Shown here piece after piece: positions 30,922 to 40,829 of a stretch of 64,000 nt of DNA. This DNA is from Mycoplasma haemofelis str. Langford 1 (GTDB taxonomy: Bacteria; Bacillota_I; Bacilli_A; Mycoplasmatales; Mycoplasmoidaceae). Each line of letters begins with the position of its first letter. Position 1 is the stretch's first letter. A program made the translations under genes and the position numbers. The notes below the pieces were generated by a model. That model saw only the letters and a list, made by a program, of their open reading frames with translations. It did no database searches and was not told where the DNA came from. The stretch lies in contig NC_014970.1 of NCBI RefSeq assembly GCF_000200735.1, positions 496,001 through 560,000 on the forward strand. Reading direction: 5' to 3'.

Positions 30922-30969
30922 CAGATAACTACAGATAACTACAGATAACTACAGATAACTACAGATAAC
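30922..30969 (+). repeat. 10-bp tandem repeat (cagataacta, 4.8 copies)
   Basis: Four exact copies plus cagataac. Module 15 has 1.8 copies at the same place. Loss of three units would restore hsdS module 3; other copy numbers shift the frame. Confidence 0.95.
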
Positions 30970-31308
30970 CTAAGTTATTGCAATCCAGAGAATTACCCTA
31001 AGGTCGATCTTATTAAACATGAAGATATCGTTATGACTGCTGTAGGTGCTTGTTGTGGTAAAGTGGGAATTAATTTAACTGATCAAGAATTCTTTTTTAG
31101 CAACAACGTTTTAAAGTTTTCGCCCAATGAGAAACTGCTAACCAAACGATATCTTTATCATTTCCTATTAAGTCAGCAGGAGGAAATTGAAGGAATGCGA
31201 AAAGGGTCATCACAGCCCTTTGTTGGGCAGTCAGCTTTAAAGAGATTAAAAATACCAGTTCCCTCCTTGGAGACTCAAATGAAGATTTCAGAAACTCTAG
31301 ATAAGTTT

Positions 31309-31356
31309 AGGGAGATAGAAAGGGAGATAGAAAGGGAGATAGAAAGGGAGATAGAA
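31309..31356 (+). repeat. 12-bp linker repeat, four copies (module 3)
   Basis: agggagatagaa repeated four times, each coding one REIE unit in the C-terminal helix of hsdS module 3. Frame-preserving. Confidence 0.9.
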
Positions 31357-31571
31357 AGGGAGATCAGCTTAAGAGATAAGCAGTATGAGTACTATAGAAA
31401 CTACTTAATTACAGGATCTCATGGTGAATAATAGCTTTGCCATTTAAATCGTAAGATTCGCTTGGGTAAGCTGTAGAGGGATTAGATATAGGTAAAATTT
31501 AATATTCTGGAATTTATAGTCTTCCCTTCTATCATCTCCGAAAGACAATCTAAATCACTTAAGAAGTATCT

Positions 31572-32195
31572 GTGTCTTTTAAGTCATTCTTATCCGAAGA
31601 TAAGAGCATCAAGCATCTCCTATTGGAAGAGGTTTGTGAAATATGTTCGGGAATTAGCTTTCAAGGGAGTTTCCGAAGGGGGAGTGGGATTCCAGTTATT
31701 AAAGCAGGTAATGTTCAAGATGATCAGATAACCGAAGATAACTTAGATTATTTCGATTCTGAAGACCATCCCAAGGCTGCGATCATAAAGTATGGAGATG
31801 TTGTTATTGTTAGAAAGGGGTCTCCCGGAAAGGTAGGAATTAATTTAACTGATCAAGAATTCTTCTTTAGCAGCGAGATTTTTAAGTTTGTTCCTAAGGA
31901 AGAAGTTTTGATTTCTAGGTATCTTTACCACTTTCTATTAAGTCAGCAAGAGGAGATTAAAAAAGGAGCTAGGGGAATTATTCCGGGAATTCGAAAGTCG
32001 GAATTGGGGAAGATGAGAATTCCCATCCCTTCTTTAGAGACCCAAGAAAGGATTGCACATACTCTAGATAAATTCAGAGAGATCGAAAGAGAGATCGAAA
32101 GAGAGATCGAAAGAGAGATAAGTTTAAGGGACAAACAGTACGAATACTACCGCAATTACCTAATTAATGGAGGTTCTAAGGAGGCCTCTGTTTAG
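31572..32195 (+). CDS. hsdS: HsdS module 4: half-length specificity subunit
   Basis: 207 residues, class A N-terminus (LLLEEVCEICSGISF), conserved core KVGINLTDQEFFF, then IPIPSLETQERIA and a REIE linker with three units followed by SLRDKQYEYYRNYLI. GTG start after a 140-bp gap; 6 bp before module 5. The recognition domain differs from that of module 3 between the conserved blocks, as expected if they read different sequences. Confidence 0.85.
   Translation: MSFKSFLSEDKSIKHLLLEEVCEICSGISFQGSFRRGSGIPVIKAGNVQDDQITEDNLDYFDSEDHPKAAIIKYGDVVIVRKGSPGKVGINLTDQEFFFSSEIFKFVPKEEVLISRYLYHFLLSQQEEIKKGARGIIPGIRKSELGKMRIPIPSLETQERIAHTLDKFREIEREIEREIEREISLRDKQYEYYRNYLINGGSKEASV
32076..32111 (+). repeat. 12-bp linker repeat, three copies (module 4)
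   Basis: agagagatcgaa three times, coding REIE units. The codons differ from those of the same peptide repeat in modules 3 and 14, so copies within a gene are homogenised locally, by slippage, rather than by exchange between genes. Confidence 0.9.
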
Positions 32196-32201
32196 AGTGA
32201 T

Positions 32202-32774
32202 ATGAAGCGGTACTTGTTGGGAGATATATGTAAGGTATATTCGGGGGTTGATCTTAAGGATTCTGATTATAGGAAATCGGGAATTCCCGTTTTAAAGTCC
32301 TCCGAAGTGAGTGGGGGATTCATCTCTGAAGATGTAGTTTTTTATTGCAATCCAGAGAAGGCTTTGAATGGGAATTTAGTACGATTCGGGGATGTGGTGA
32401 TAACCCGCATGGGAGGTAAATGTCGAGTAGGAATAAATCTTACCAATGTAGATTATCTCCCAATTTCCACCATTTTTAAGTTAGATCCCAATCCGGAAAT
32501 TGTTAGCAGAGAGTATCTCTATTACTGCCTACTGAATTCTTTGCAAGAAATAAATAGTCATATTGCTAACGGCAATGTTTCCAAGCTTTATAAATCCTCT
32601 TTACTTAAAGTGGCTCTATCGATTCCGGATTTAGAAACTCAGGCAAGAATAGTTGAGTACTTAAATCAGCTTCAGGAGCTCAGAAAGGAGCTGGAATTGA
32701 GAAAGAGGCAGGGAGTTTATTACAGAAGCAAGATTATGAACAACCTGAAAGAATGTGCATCAACTAGGAAGTAG
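32202..32774 (+). CDS. hsdS: HsdS module 5: half-length specificity subunit
   Basis: 190 residues, N-terminal class C (YLLGDICKVYSGVDLKDSDY, shared with module 18). Linker of the fixed type (QELRKELELRKRQGVYYRSKIM). Its TAG overlaps the GTG of module 6 by one base, indicating translational coupling. Confidence 0.85.
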   Translation: MKRYLLGDICKVYSGVDLKDSDYRKSGIPVLKSSEVSGGFISEDVVFYCNPEKALNGNLVRFGDVVITRMGGKCRVGINLTNVDYLPISTIFKLDPNPEIVSREYLYYCLLNSLQEINSHIANGNVSKLYKSSLLKVALSIPDLETQARIVEYLNQLQELRKELELRKRQGVYYRSKIMNNLKECASTRK

Positions 32775-33388
32775 TGTCGTCTTTTTCGTCACTCCTAGAG
32801 GAAGTTAAAGATGTAAAGTATCTTAAATTAGGAGAGGTATGCAGAATAGTATTGTGTGGAACGGTATTTGGTCGAAGATTTTATAAGGATAGTGGATTTC
32901 CCGTCCTTAAGACGAGTGATATATGAAATGGTCAGATAGTTACGGACGATCTAAGTTATTGCGATCCTAAAAATCATCCTAACGCCAACATTATTAAGCG
33001 CGGAGATGTTGTTATAACTAACGTTGGAAAAGTTGCGATCAATCTAACGGATCAAGAATTCTTTTTTATTAGTACTATCTTTAAGCTTGTCCCTCGTAAA
33101 GACGTTTTGATTGCAAAATATCTTTATCATTTTCTATTAGAGAATCCTGAAGAGGTTGATAGGTTGATTCGAGAGGGAAGGCTTCGTAAATCGGATTTAA
33201 AAGAATTGGCGATTCCAGTTCCTTCCTCGGAAATTCAAGCAAGGATTGTTAATTCTTTAGATAGTAACTTCTCCAAGACGACAAGAGTGCATTCTGAAGA
33301 AATCACAAATGATACTTCCCTACAAGAAACAGTGGTTCTTGAGCACAAGTCGTTTTGACAACGCCTAAAATCCTTCTTTGGATGGTAG
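32774..33388 (+). CDS. hsdS: HsdS module 6: half subunit with unusual C-terminus
   Basis: 204 residues including two UGA Trp. Recognition domain YLKLGEVCRIVLCGTVF to IPVPSSEIQARIV, class E (similar to the second domain of module 7/8). Instead of a charged helix it ends HSEEITNDTSLQE and WQRLKSFFGW, so it lacks the REIE/KxEL/RELREEL dimerisation helix. It may be a non-dimerising or differently partnered half subunit. Confidence 0.75.
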
Positions 33389-33537
33389 TGTTTCGGTGGG
33401 AGTTGTTTGCTTTTAAAGTATGGAGTTTAGACTAAATTTATAGGATTCATCTTATTCAGAAATCCAAATCCAGAGTAACTGAGTGTTTAAATAGGCTTTG
33501 TTAACTTATTATAAGAATTTGTGTCAGTAGGGAAATA

Positions 33538-34748
33538 GTGTCATTTTCTAAGGAAACCCAAGATGTAAGGTACCTTAAATTCGGGGACGTATGTAAAATA
33601 CGTTCTGGAACGCGTTTTTATCCCCAATTTCAAACTAATAGTGGATTCCCTATTGTTAGAGTTAAGAATATACGAGATGGTCAGATAACTACAGAGGGTC
33701 TAAGTTATTGTGATCCCAAGAATCATAACTCTGCGATTATTAGACAAGGAGACATCGTTATGGCTCGCGCCGGAAGGACGGGAGTCGTAGGAATTAACCT
33801 TACAGGAAGAGAATTCTTCTTCAATGAGAATGTCTTCAAGCTTGTTCCAAATAGAAGGTTTGTAACTAGCAGATACCTTTATCTCTTTCTATCAAGACAT
33901 CAAGACATCAAGACGAAATTAAAAGGCTAGTTCGAAGAGGGATACTTAATAAATCAAATTTAAAAGAGTGGCTTATTCCGGTTCCCTCCCTACAAGAGCA
34001 AGCAAGGATTTGTCAAGATTTAGACAAGTTTCCGAAGCTTTATAAAAATGAATATCGAGTTAGTTGTCTTACTCCGGAAAGTAAGAATTCTACAGGTCTT
34101 GCACAAGTTTATGTTGGTAGGGAGTTATCATCGTCTTTTCGACCCTTTCTAAGGGAAGCCGAGAATGTAAAGTATCTTAAATTAGGAGAGATATGCAGCA
34201 TAGTACTTAATGGAACCAGATTTGGTTTTGAGTTTTATAAGGATAGTGGATTTCCCGTACTTAAAGAAAAGAACATACAACATGGTCAGATAGTTACCGA
34301 AGATCTAAGTTATTGCGATCCTGAGAAGCACCCCAAAGCCAATGTTATTAAGTATGGAGATGTTGTTGTAAGCAGCTCTGGAAGGGTGGGGATAAACCTC
34401 ATCGATAGGGACTTCTTTTTTATCAGTACGATTTATAAATTTGTCCCACATACATGAGTCTTGACCTCAAGATATCTCTATCACTTTTTACTAAGTCATC
34501 CACAAAAGATCAAGGGGTTAATTAAAGATGGGAGGATTCGTAAATTAGACTTGGAAGAATTGATAATTCCAGTTCCCCCTTTGGAAATTCAAGAGAGGAT
34601 TGCTAATGTTTTAGATAAGAATCGTTCTCAGGTAGGGAGAATACATGCTGTAAAAATTACAAATGATAATCCTTACAAGAAACCAGAAACTTCTAAACGT
34701 AAGTCATTCTTACGGAGTTTAAAATCTCTCTTTTGACAAGGCCTTTAA
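33538..34748 (+). pseudogene. hsdS: HsdS modules 7+8: near full-length, broken by 8-bp duplication
   Basis: GTG 33538 opens a recognition domain (YLKFGDVCKIRSGTRF) that stops at 33930, just after an 8-bp tandem duplication (33892-33914). Removing one unit gives SRHQDEIKRLVRRG, which stays in frame without a stop through a second recognition domain (YLKLGEICSIVLNGTRF) to TAA 34746-34748, ending FLRSLKSLFWQGL. It would be the only two-domain HsdS of the island, about 400 residues. Module 8 has no ATG/GTG/TTG at the expected place, so it depends on this fusion. Its stop overlaps the ATG of module 9. Confidence 0.7.
33892..33914 (+). repeat. 8-bp tandem repeat (tcaagaca, 2.9 copies)
   Basis: Two full copies and tcaagac. 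One copy fewer restores the open frame of hsdS module 7/8; it is a candidate slippage switch. Confidence 0.9.
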
Positions 34749-35332
34749 TGAAGAGTATTTCTAAGGAGTACTGCTTAGGTGAGATTTGCAAGGTTCATCG
34801 GGGACTTTTCTTTACAGGATCTAGTTATTTGGAGAGTGGTACTGCCGTTCTTTCTAAGAAGAATATTAAGAATGGAAAAGTAATGAAGGAAGGCTTGTCT
34901 TATTGTGATGAAAGGAATCACAAAGTTGAAGATTCACACAGAGTTAGGTATGGTGATGTTGTCATAACTAATTCATATATTGCAGGTAGAGTGGGCATTA
35001 ACTTAACAGATACAGAGTTTATACTGGAAGGAAATGCCTTCAAGTTGGAACCTAACCTTGAGATTTTAGACAAGAAGTACTTGTACTATTTCTTAATGAA
35101 TTCACCACAGCAAATAGAACAACTGATTTCCTATGGAAACGTTTCCATTATCAGCAAATCTTCTATGGAGAAATTTAAAATACGAGTTCCAGACTTGGAG
35201 ACTCAAAAGAATATAGTTAGACAGTTGGATGCCTTTTGGGAGCTAAGAGAGGAGCTGAGGATGCGAAAGCAGCAGAAGGATTATTACAGAAACAAAATTA
35301 TGAAAAGTTTGCAAGATAGTTGTGTCGTTTAA
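34748..35332 (+). CDS. hsdS: HsdS module 9: half-length specificity subunit
   Basis: 194 residues. ATG 34748 overlaps the previous stop and is preferred over a TTG 15 bp upstream. Class B N-terminus (YCLGEICKVHRGLFF), RELREEL-class linker (RELRMRKQQKDYYRNKIM in similar form). Its end overlaps module 10 by 11 bp. Confidence 0.85.
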   Translation: MKSISKEYCLGEICKVHRGLFFTGSSYLESGTAVLSKKNIKNGKVMKEGLSYCDERNHKVEDSHRVRYGDVVITNSYIAGRVGINLTDTEFILEGNAFKLEPNLEILDKKYLYYFLMNSPQQIEQLISYGNVSIISKSSMEKFKIRVPDLETQKNIVRQLDAFWELREELRMRKQQKDYYRNKIMKSLQDSCVV

Positions 35333-35942
35333 GTCTTTCCTTTCTGAAAGTAAGGATGTGAAGCATCTTAAGTTAAAGGATGTATGTAAGATAATTGCTG
35401 GAAAGCGCTTTACTCCTTACACCAGCGAGGGAATGCCCGTTCTGAGATCGGGAAATATCATAGATGGCTATGTGGTTGATGAGGATTTTGTTTATTGTGA
35501 TAGAGAGAAGCACCCAAGAGTAGATACTGTTAAGTATGGAGATATTCTTATAGTTAGATTTGGTAGCGCGGGAGTTGTAGGAATGAACCTGATAAACAGG
35601 GAATTCTTCTTAGATGCGAATCTATCTAAATTTTCTCCAGATAGTAAGATCCTTCACAAACAGTATCTTTACCACTTTTTATTAAGTCGACAAGAGGAAA
35701 TTAAAGGCTGAGCTAGAGGTGCAGTAATTCCTGCAATTAGGAAGTCAGATTTGGAAGAATTGATGATTCCAGTCCCCTCATTGGAGCAGCAACAAACAAT
35801 AGCTTCTAAGTTGGATAAACTTGTGGAGTTAAAGCGGGAGTTAAAGCGGGAGTTAAAGCGGGAGTTAATACTTAGAAAGGAACAACATAGCTACTATAGG
35901 AAGCAAATTTGAGAAGCCTGTTCTAATGGTTGCTCGAAATAG
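35322..35942 (+). CDS. hsdS: HsdS module 10: half-length specificity subunit
   Basis: 206 residues with two UGA Trp. Class A N-terminus (HLKLKDVCKIIAGKRF), IPVPSLEQQQTIA, then a KxEL-class linker of three KREL units and LRKEQHSYYRKQIW. GTG start lies inside the end of module 9, so the two are translationally coupled and could form a heterodimer. Confidence 0.85.
35829..35864 (+). repeat. 12-bp linker repeat, three copies (module 10)
   Basis: ttaaagcgggag three times, each coding a KREL-type unit in the C-terminal helix of hsdS module 10. Confidence 0.9.
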
Positions 35943-35989
35943 TTAAGCTCAAGTTGGAAGTCATCGGGCGTTTCTTTAAGGTTTAATTG

Positions 35990-36644
35990 GTGTTTAAGGG
36001 TTTTCTAAAGGCTGAGGTTAGGGAGTTTTTGTTGGAGGATGTTTGTAATATACAGAACGGCTATAGTTTTTCCAGTAGCAAGTATAGAAGTACAGGGCAT
36101 CCGATTATTAGAATAGGAAACATTCAAGGAACACAGTTTAAAGTAGAGGATTTAGTCTACTTTGAACGCGATGATTACAAGGAAGATCTAAGTAGGTTCA
36201 TCATTAAACCTCAGGACTTGGTCATAACCGCTAGAGGTAGTTGTGGCAAGGTGGCTTTGAATAAAACAGATAGCAGTTTCTACTTGAATCAAGGGGTTTG
36301 AAGATTGGATCCAAATCCCTTGTTTTTAAATAGGGAGTATCTTTTTTATTTTTTATCGAACTCAGATTTGAGTTCAATGGTAATTAAAGGACATATTCCT
36401 CGCTTGAATGTCAACTCAATTTAAAAAATTGAAAATATCTGTTCCACCATTGTCCATCCAAGCAGATATAGCTTCTAAATTAGGTAAATTTCAGGAGCTA
36501 AAAGAGGAGCTAAAAGAGGAGCTAAAAGAGGAGCTAAAAGAGGAGCTAAAAGAGGAGCTGTTGTTGCGAAAGAAGAAACATAATTATTACCGAAGACAAA
36601 TTTGGAAAACTCACCTTAACGGCGTACAGGGTTTAAAATTATAA
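35990..36644 (+). pseudogene. hsdS: HsdS module 11: half subunit with single-base frameshift
   Basis: Class D N-terminus (FLLEDVCNIQNGYSF), UGA Trp at 36299-36301, and the block HIPRLNVN. There the frame runs into TAA at about 36420. Compared with module 17 (RLNVNQFKKIKIPVP) one extra T near 36415 causes the shift; the next frame continues QFKKLKISVPPLSIQ to 36644. The linker carries five KEEL units, the joint longest of the island. GTG 35990 is preferred to TTG 35987. Confidence 0.75.
36498..36557 (+). repeat. 12-bp linker repeat, five copies (module 11)
   Basis: ctaaaagaggag five times in hsdS module 11, each coding a KEEL-type unit. Confidence 0.9.
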
Positions 36645-36684
36645 AATTTGGATGGTTGTGTTCCAGTTTTAACAGTAGTAGTTG

Positions 36685-37284
36685 GTGTCTTTTAAGTCGT
36701 TTATTTCGGAAGACGAGAATGTAAGGTATTTTCGGTTGGGAGATGTGTGCAAAACATATGCAGGCATTAGCTTCAAGTCTAGCTTTTATAGAGATAGAGG
36801 GTTTCCCATTATTAAAACGAGGAACATCCAAGACAATCAAATAGTTACAGGTGACCTAAATTATTGTGATTTGGCGAACCATAAGGATGCCATGATCATT
36901 AAACATGGAGATGTTGTTATGGCTAAAGACGGTTCTTGCTGTGGAAAAATAGGCATTAACTTAACCGATGAAGAATTCCTTTTTGATAGTCATGTTCTGC
37001 AGTTTATTCCTAATGAGAAGCTGTTAATCAAAAGGTACCTTTATCATTTCTTGTTGAGTTGTCAAGATAAGATTCGAGAATTAGCGGTTGGATCTGCAAT
37101 TCCAGGGATTCGTAAATCAGAATTAGAGAAGATAAAGATTCCAGTTTCCTCTTTGGAAGTTCAGGAGAAGGTTGCAAGTACTTTAGATAAATTCAGGGAG
37201 ATCGAAAGGGAGATAAGTCTCCGAGATAAGCAATACGAGTACTACAGAAACTATCTAATTATGGGTTCTCACGATAGTCATTAA
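36685..37284 (+). CDS. hsdS: HsdS module 12: half-length specificity subunit
   Basis: 199 residues from GTG 36685 (an in-frame TTG lies 3 bp upstream). Class A N-terminus (YFRLGDVCKTYAGISF), core KIGINLTDEEFLF, REIE-class linker with one unit and SLRDKQYEYYRNYLI. Last module before the first hsdM, 67 bp away. Confidence 0.85.
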   Translation: MSFKSFISEDENVRYFRLGDVCKTYAGISFKSSFYRDRGFPIIKTRNIQDNQIVTGDLNYCDLANHKDAMIIKHGDVVMAKDGSCCGKIGINLTDEEFLFDSHVLQFIPNEKLLIKRYLYHFLLSCQDKIRELAVGSAIPGIRKSELEKIKIPVSSLEVQEKVASTLDKFREIEREISLRDKQYEYYRNYLIMGSHDSH

Positions 37285-37351
37285 TTCTTGAATTTAATTA
37301 AGCTTTTAGACACCTATTTTTCTCTCCAATAGAAGTTAGAATTAAGTAGCT

Positions 37352-38893
37352 ATGGTATCTAAGGATGTTGCCAACAAGATCTGGTCTGCGTGTGACAAAC
37401 TACGCAGCAACATGGATGGAACAGAAATGAAAAACTACATCCTGCCCGTTGTGTTCTACCGCTTTATATCGGAGAAGATTTCCCAATATGTAAACGATAA
37501 TTTTGGAAAAGGAGGCTCAGATTATTCCTTGTGGGAAGTTGACAAAGCAAAAAAGATAAATAGCTCTTTAGTACAGGGCTTGGGCTGCTCCTTACTGCCC
37601 ATCCATTTATTTCAAAATCTTAAAAAAGACATAGATGGTAATCCGGAAGAAGGTGTTTTGGATTTGGGCAAGAAATTAAACGAGGCCTTTACTTATCTGG
37701 AGGAGTCATCTTTGCATACGTCTAGTGCTTCTAATTTCAGAAACTTATTGGTTAATACTAATTGGAATGACGTCAAATTGGGAGGAACTCTTTCCAAGAG
37801 AAATGAGATCATTGCAGATCTGGTGAATATCGTTAATGAGATGGAGTTTGGAAGTGATTATGAAGATAATCTGGGTGATGTTTATGAATTCCTAATTTCT
37901 AGGTATGCTTCCAATGGAGGCAAGAAAGGGGGGGAATTTTATACTCCAGCAAGAGTTTCGGAACTCCTATCTAAGATAGTTATTTTTGAAAAGGAGAAGG
38001 TATCTAAGGTTTACGACCCCACTTGCGGATCAGGTTCTTTATTGTTGAAGTTTATGAAGATGTATGGAAGAGATAAGGGAGTAAAGGTTTATGGACAGGA
38101 GAATAACGTAACTACCTATAACTTATGTCGAATGAATATGTTTATTCATGGAATGTCTTTTAATGATTTCGACATATGCTTGGGAGATACCCTAGGGGAG
38201 CCATGTTTAACTCATGAAGAGGGGATGTTTGATGTAGTTATTTCCAATCCCCCTTATTCTTTAAAGTGAAAGAGTGATGGCGATAAACAGATAGCTAACG
38301 ATTCAAGATTTAGAGATCAAGGCGGTTTTGCCCCTAAAGATAAGGCCGATTTTGCTTTCATACAACATGCTTTAAGTAGGTTAAAAAAGGACGGAGTAGC
38401 AGCTATAGTTTGCGCTACCGGCATCCTTACTAGAATGGGAAGGGAGGAGAATATAAGGAAGTTCTTAGTTGAGAATAACTATGTACATGCTGTTATTCAT
38501 ATGGCCAAGGATTTGTTTTATGGAACGGGAATTGAGACAGTTATTTTGGTTTTAAAGAAGGAAAAGTTGGATGATAAGGTTCTGTTTATAGATGCAACTC
38601 AGAAATTTATAAAGTCCTCCAATAAGAATGATCTGTCTCTAGAAAATGTGGAGGAGATCTTAAGGCTTTATGGAGACAGGAAGAGTGAGGAGTTCCTATC
38701 TTATCTTGCTTCTAATAAGGAAGTAGTAGATAATAAGTATGACCTAGGAGTCAAGGCATATGTGAAGAGAAGAATTGAAAAGGAAGAGGTGAATATTAAG
38801 GAGTTAGTTTCAGACATAAAGAAAAGCGTCGAGAAGATAAATTCTCTGAGAACAGAGATAGAGGAGATGTTTGATTCGATGTTATCGGAGTAA
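37352..38893 (+). CDS. hsdM: Type I restriction-modification methyltransferase subunit (copy 1)
   Basis: A 513-residue N6-adenine methyltransferase subunit. N-terminal helical HsdM domain (IWSACDKLRSNMDGTEMKNYILPVVFYRF), then GGEFYTP (196-199), SAM motif I DPTCGSGS (222-229) and catalytic NPPY (299-302); UGA Trp just after. Pairs with HsdS half subunits to make the modification enzyme. It differs clearly from the second hsdM but has the same motif layout. hsdS module 13 begins 5 bp after the stop. Motifs look functional. Confidence 0.93.
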
Positions 38894-38898
38894 TTTGA

Positions 38899-39488
38899 GT
38901 GTCAGTTTTCAAAGAGTATCGTTTAGGGGAGATTTGTAAAGTTTGTCGCGGGATTTCTTTCAAAGATGCCCATTATTTAAAAAGCGGCTTTCCCGTTCTT
39001 AAAAAGGGAATATCAAGGGAGGGCAAGTGGTTAAGGAGAACTTGTTTTATTGTGACGACGCGAATCACAAGATCTCAGATGCACATAGAGTTCAATATGG
39101 AGATGTTGTTATAACTAATTCAGCACCTTCTCCGAGAAGGGTGGCTATTAATTTAACGAACTTGGAGTTTATATTGAGTTCGCATGTTTTCAAGTTGGAT
39201 CCTAATCCTGAAATTTTGGATAGGAAGTACTTATATTACTTTCTTGAGAATTCTCCCCAACAGGTGGAGAGAATGATTACCTTTAAGAATGTTTCGGCCA
39301 TCAATGTGTCTTCCGTTGAAAGCTTCAAGATTCTAGTTCCAGATTTGGAGACTCAGAGAAGTATAGCTGCGAAGTTAGATAAATTGAGGGAGCTAAGAGA
39401 GGAGCTGAAGATGCGCAAGAGACAAGGTGTTTATTACAGAAATAAGATTATGAGTAACTTACTCGAGCATGTTTCGAAAGCGGATTAA
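38899..39488 (+). pseudogene. hsdS: HsdS module 13: half subunit with single-base frameshift
   Basis: Class B (YRLGEICKVCRGISF). At FPVLKK the run AAAAAGGG (39001-39008) is one base short: adding an A or G gives GNIKGGQVVKENLFYCDD and keeps the frame to 39488 with a RELREEL linker (RKRQGVYYRNKIM). As sequenced the protein stops after about 71 codons. A homopolymer slip makes on/off switching or a sequencing error possible. Confidence 0.75.
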
Positions 39489-39490
39489 TT

Positions 39491-40114
39491 ATGTCGTTTT
39501 TTTCAGAAGGTAGCGATTTAAAGTACTTTAAGTTAGGGGATGTTTGCGAAGTTTGTACGGGAGTAGACTTTAAGAGTTGTTCCTATAGGGATAGTGGTTT
39601 TCCAATTATTAAGGTAAGGAATATACAGGACGGACAGATAGTCACAGATAGCTTAAACTATTGCGACCCTGAGAGCTATCGGGATGCGGAGATTGTTAAA
39701 TATGGAGATGTTGTTATGGCTAGGGCAGGATCTTCTGGGAAGGTAGGAATTAATCTACTCGATCAAGAGTTCTTTTTTGATGGTAACTTGTTTAAATTTA
39801 TTCCAAACACAGAGATGTTAATTGGAAGGTATCTTTACCACTTTCTATTAAGCCGTCAAGAGGAGATTCAAAGCTTGGTTAAGGGATCTACAATTCCTGT
39901 TATTCGTAAGTCTGCGTTAGAAAAATTGAGAATCCCCATTCCTTCTTTGGAAGTTCAGGAAAGCATTGCTCAAACGCTAGATAAGTTCAGGGAGATAGAG
40001 AGGGAGATAGAGAGGGAGATAGAGAGGGAGATCAGTTTAAGGGATAAGCAATACGAGTATTATAGAAATTACTTGATCAGTGGCATGTCTAAAAAGTCTT
40101 CTTCTAAAAGTTAA
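39491..40114 (+). CDS. hsdS: HsdS module 14: half-length specificity subunit
   Basis: 207 residues, class A (YFKLGDVCEVCTGVDF), KVGINLLDQEFFF, IPIPSLEVQESIA and a REIE linker with three units. A T7 run directly after the start codon region (39496-39502) could slip. Starts 2 bp after module 13 and ends 2 bp before module 15. Confidence 0.85.
   Translation: MSFFSEGSDLKYFKLGDVCEVCTGVDFKSCSYRDSGFPIIKVRNIQDGQIVTDSLNYCDPESYRDAEIVKYGDVVMARAGSSGKVGINLLDQEFFFDGNLFKFIPNTEMLIGRYLYHFLLSRQEEIQSLVKGSTIPVIRKSALEKLRIPIPSLEVQESIAQTLDKFREIEREIEREIEREISLRDKQYEYYRNYLISGMSKKSSSKS
39989..40024 (+). repeat. 12-bp linker repeat, three copies (module 14)
   Basis: agggagatagag three times, each coding a REIE unit. 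Confidence 0.9.
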
Positions 40115-40116
40115 CT

Positions 40117-40725
40117 GTGCCTTTTAAATCACTCTCGAATGAGAATGTAAGGTATCTTGAATTGGGAGATGTCTGTGAAATTCAAACAGGGTTTGGAGTT
40201 AAAACTAGCTTCTATAGGGATAACGGCTTTCCAATTATCAAAGGTGAGAACATACATGGTGGTCAGATAACTACAGATAATCTAAGTTATTGCAACCCAA
40301 ACAATCATCCTAACGCCCCCGTAATTAAATATGGTGACATTGTTATAGTTAGCCACGGTTGCCCAGGAAAAGTGGGAATCAATCTAACTGACCGAGAGTT
40401 CTTTTTCAGCAATAATGTTCATAAGTTGATTCCTGACGAAACAGTCCTAATTAAGAAATATCTTTATCACTGTTTATTGAATAAACAAGAAGAGATTAAA
40501 GGATTGGCAAAGGGATCATCGCAACCCTTTGTTGGTAAGTCAGTAATGCGAAAGTTAAAAATCCCAATCTATTGTTTGGAAACTCAAACAAAGATTGTAG
40601 AAACTTTAGATAAGTTTCAAGAGTTAAAGCAAGAGTTAAAGCAAGAGTTACTTTTGCGTAAGAGACAACACAGCTATTACCGAGATCAAATATGAAGGCC
40701 TTTATTGGGTAATTTAACAGAGTAG
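40117..40725 (+). CDS. hsdS: HsdS module 15: half-length specificity subunit
   Basis: 202 residues including a UGA Trp near the C-terminus. Class A (YLELGDVCEIQTGFGV), GGQITTDNLSYC with the single-copy form of the 10-bp unit expanded in module 3, KVGINLTDREFFF, and a KxEL linker of two KQEL units with LLRKRQHSYYRDQIW. Followed by a likely terminator hairpin at 40728. Confidence 0.85.
40624..40647 (+). repeat. 12-bp linker repeat, two copies (module 15)
   Basis: ttaaagcaagag twice, each coding a KQEL-type unit; module 19 has five copies of the same 12-mer. Confidence 0.9.
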
Positions 40726-40727
40726 GC

Positions 40728-40767
40728 GATTGGAAGCTTTGACTTCCAATCCTTTTCCATTTTTGGC
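40728..40767 (+). terminator. Probable intrinsic terminator inside the hsdS array
   Basis: A perfect 9-bp stem gattggaag / cttccaatc with a 6-nt loop (40728-40751), followed by the T-rich stretch cttttccattttt. It lies just after module 15 in a 104-bp gap and would split the array into separate transcripts. Confidence 0.6.
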
Positions 40768-40829
40768 GGCGAACCGTAGTGTAGAATTCTTAATCTTACG
40801 ATTAATGGTTTGGCAGTTAACTTCCATTA

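Larger units (their letters stand above)
30769..31431 (+). pseudogene. hsdS: HsdS module 3: half subunit interrupted by 10-bp repeat
   Basis: ATG 30769 opens a class A module (FELKDVCKIHTGLSF). Four tandem copies of cagataacta (30922-30961) put TAA 30946-30948 in frame after 59 codons. The homologous place in module 15 has a single copy and reads GGQITTDNLSYC. The 30 extra bases keep the overall frame, so the remainder is open to 31431 with a REIE linker of four units. Phase-off or decayed. Confidence 0.8.
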
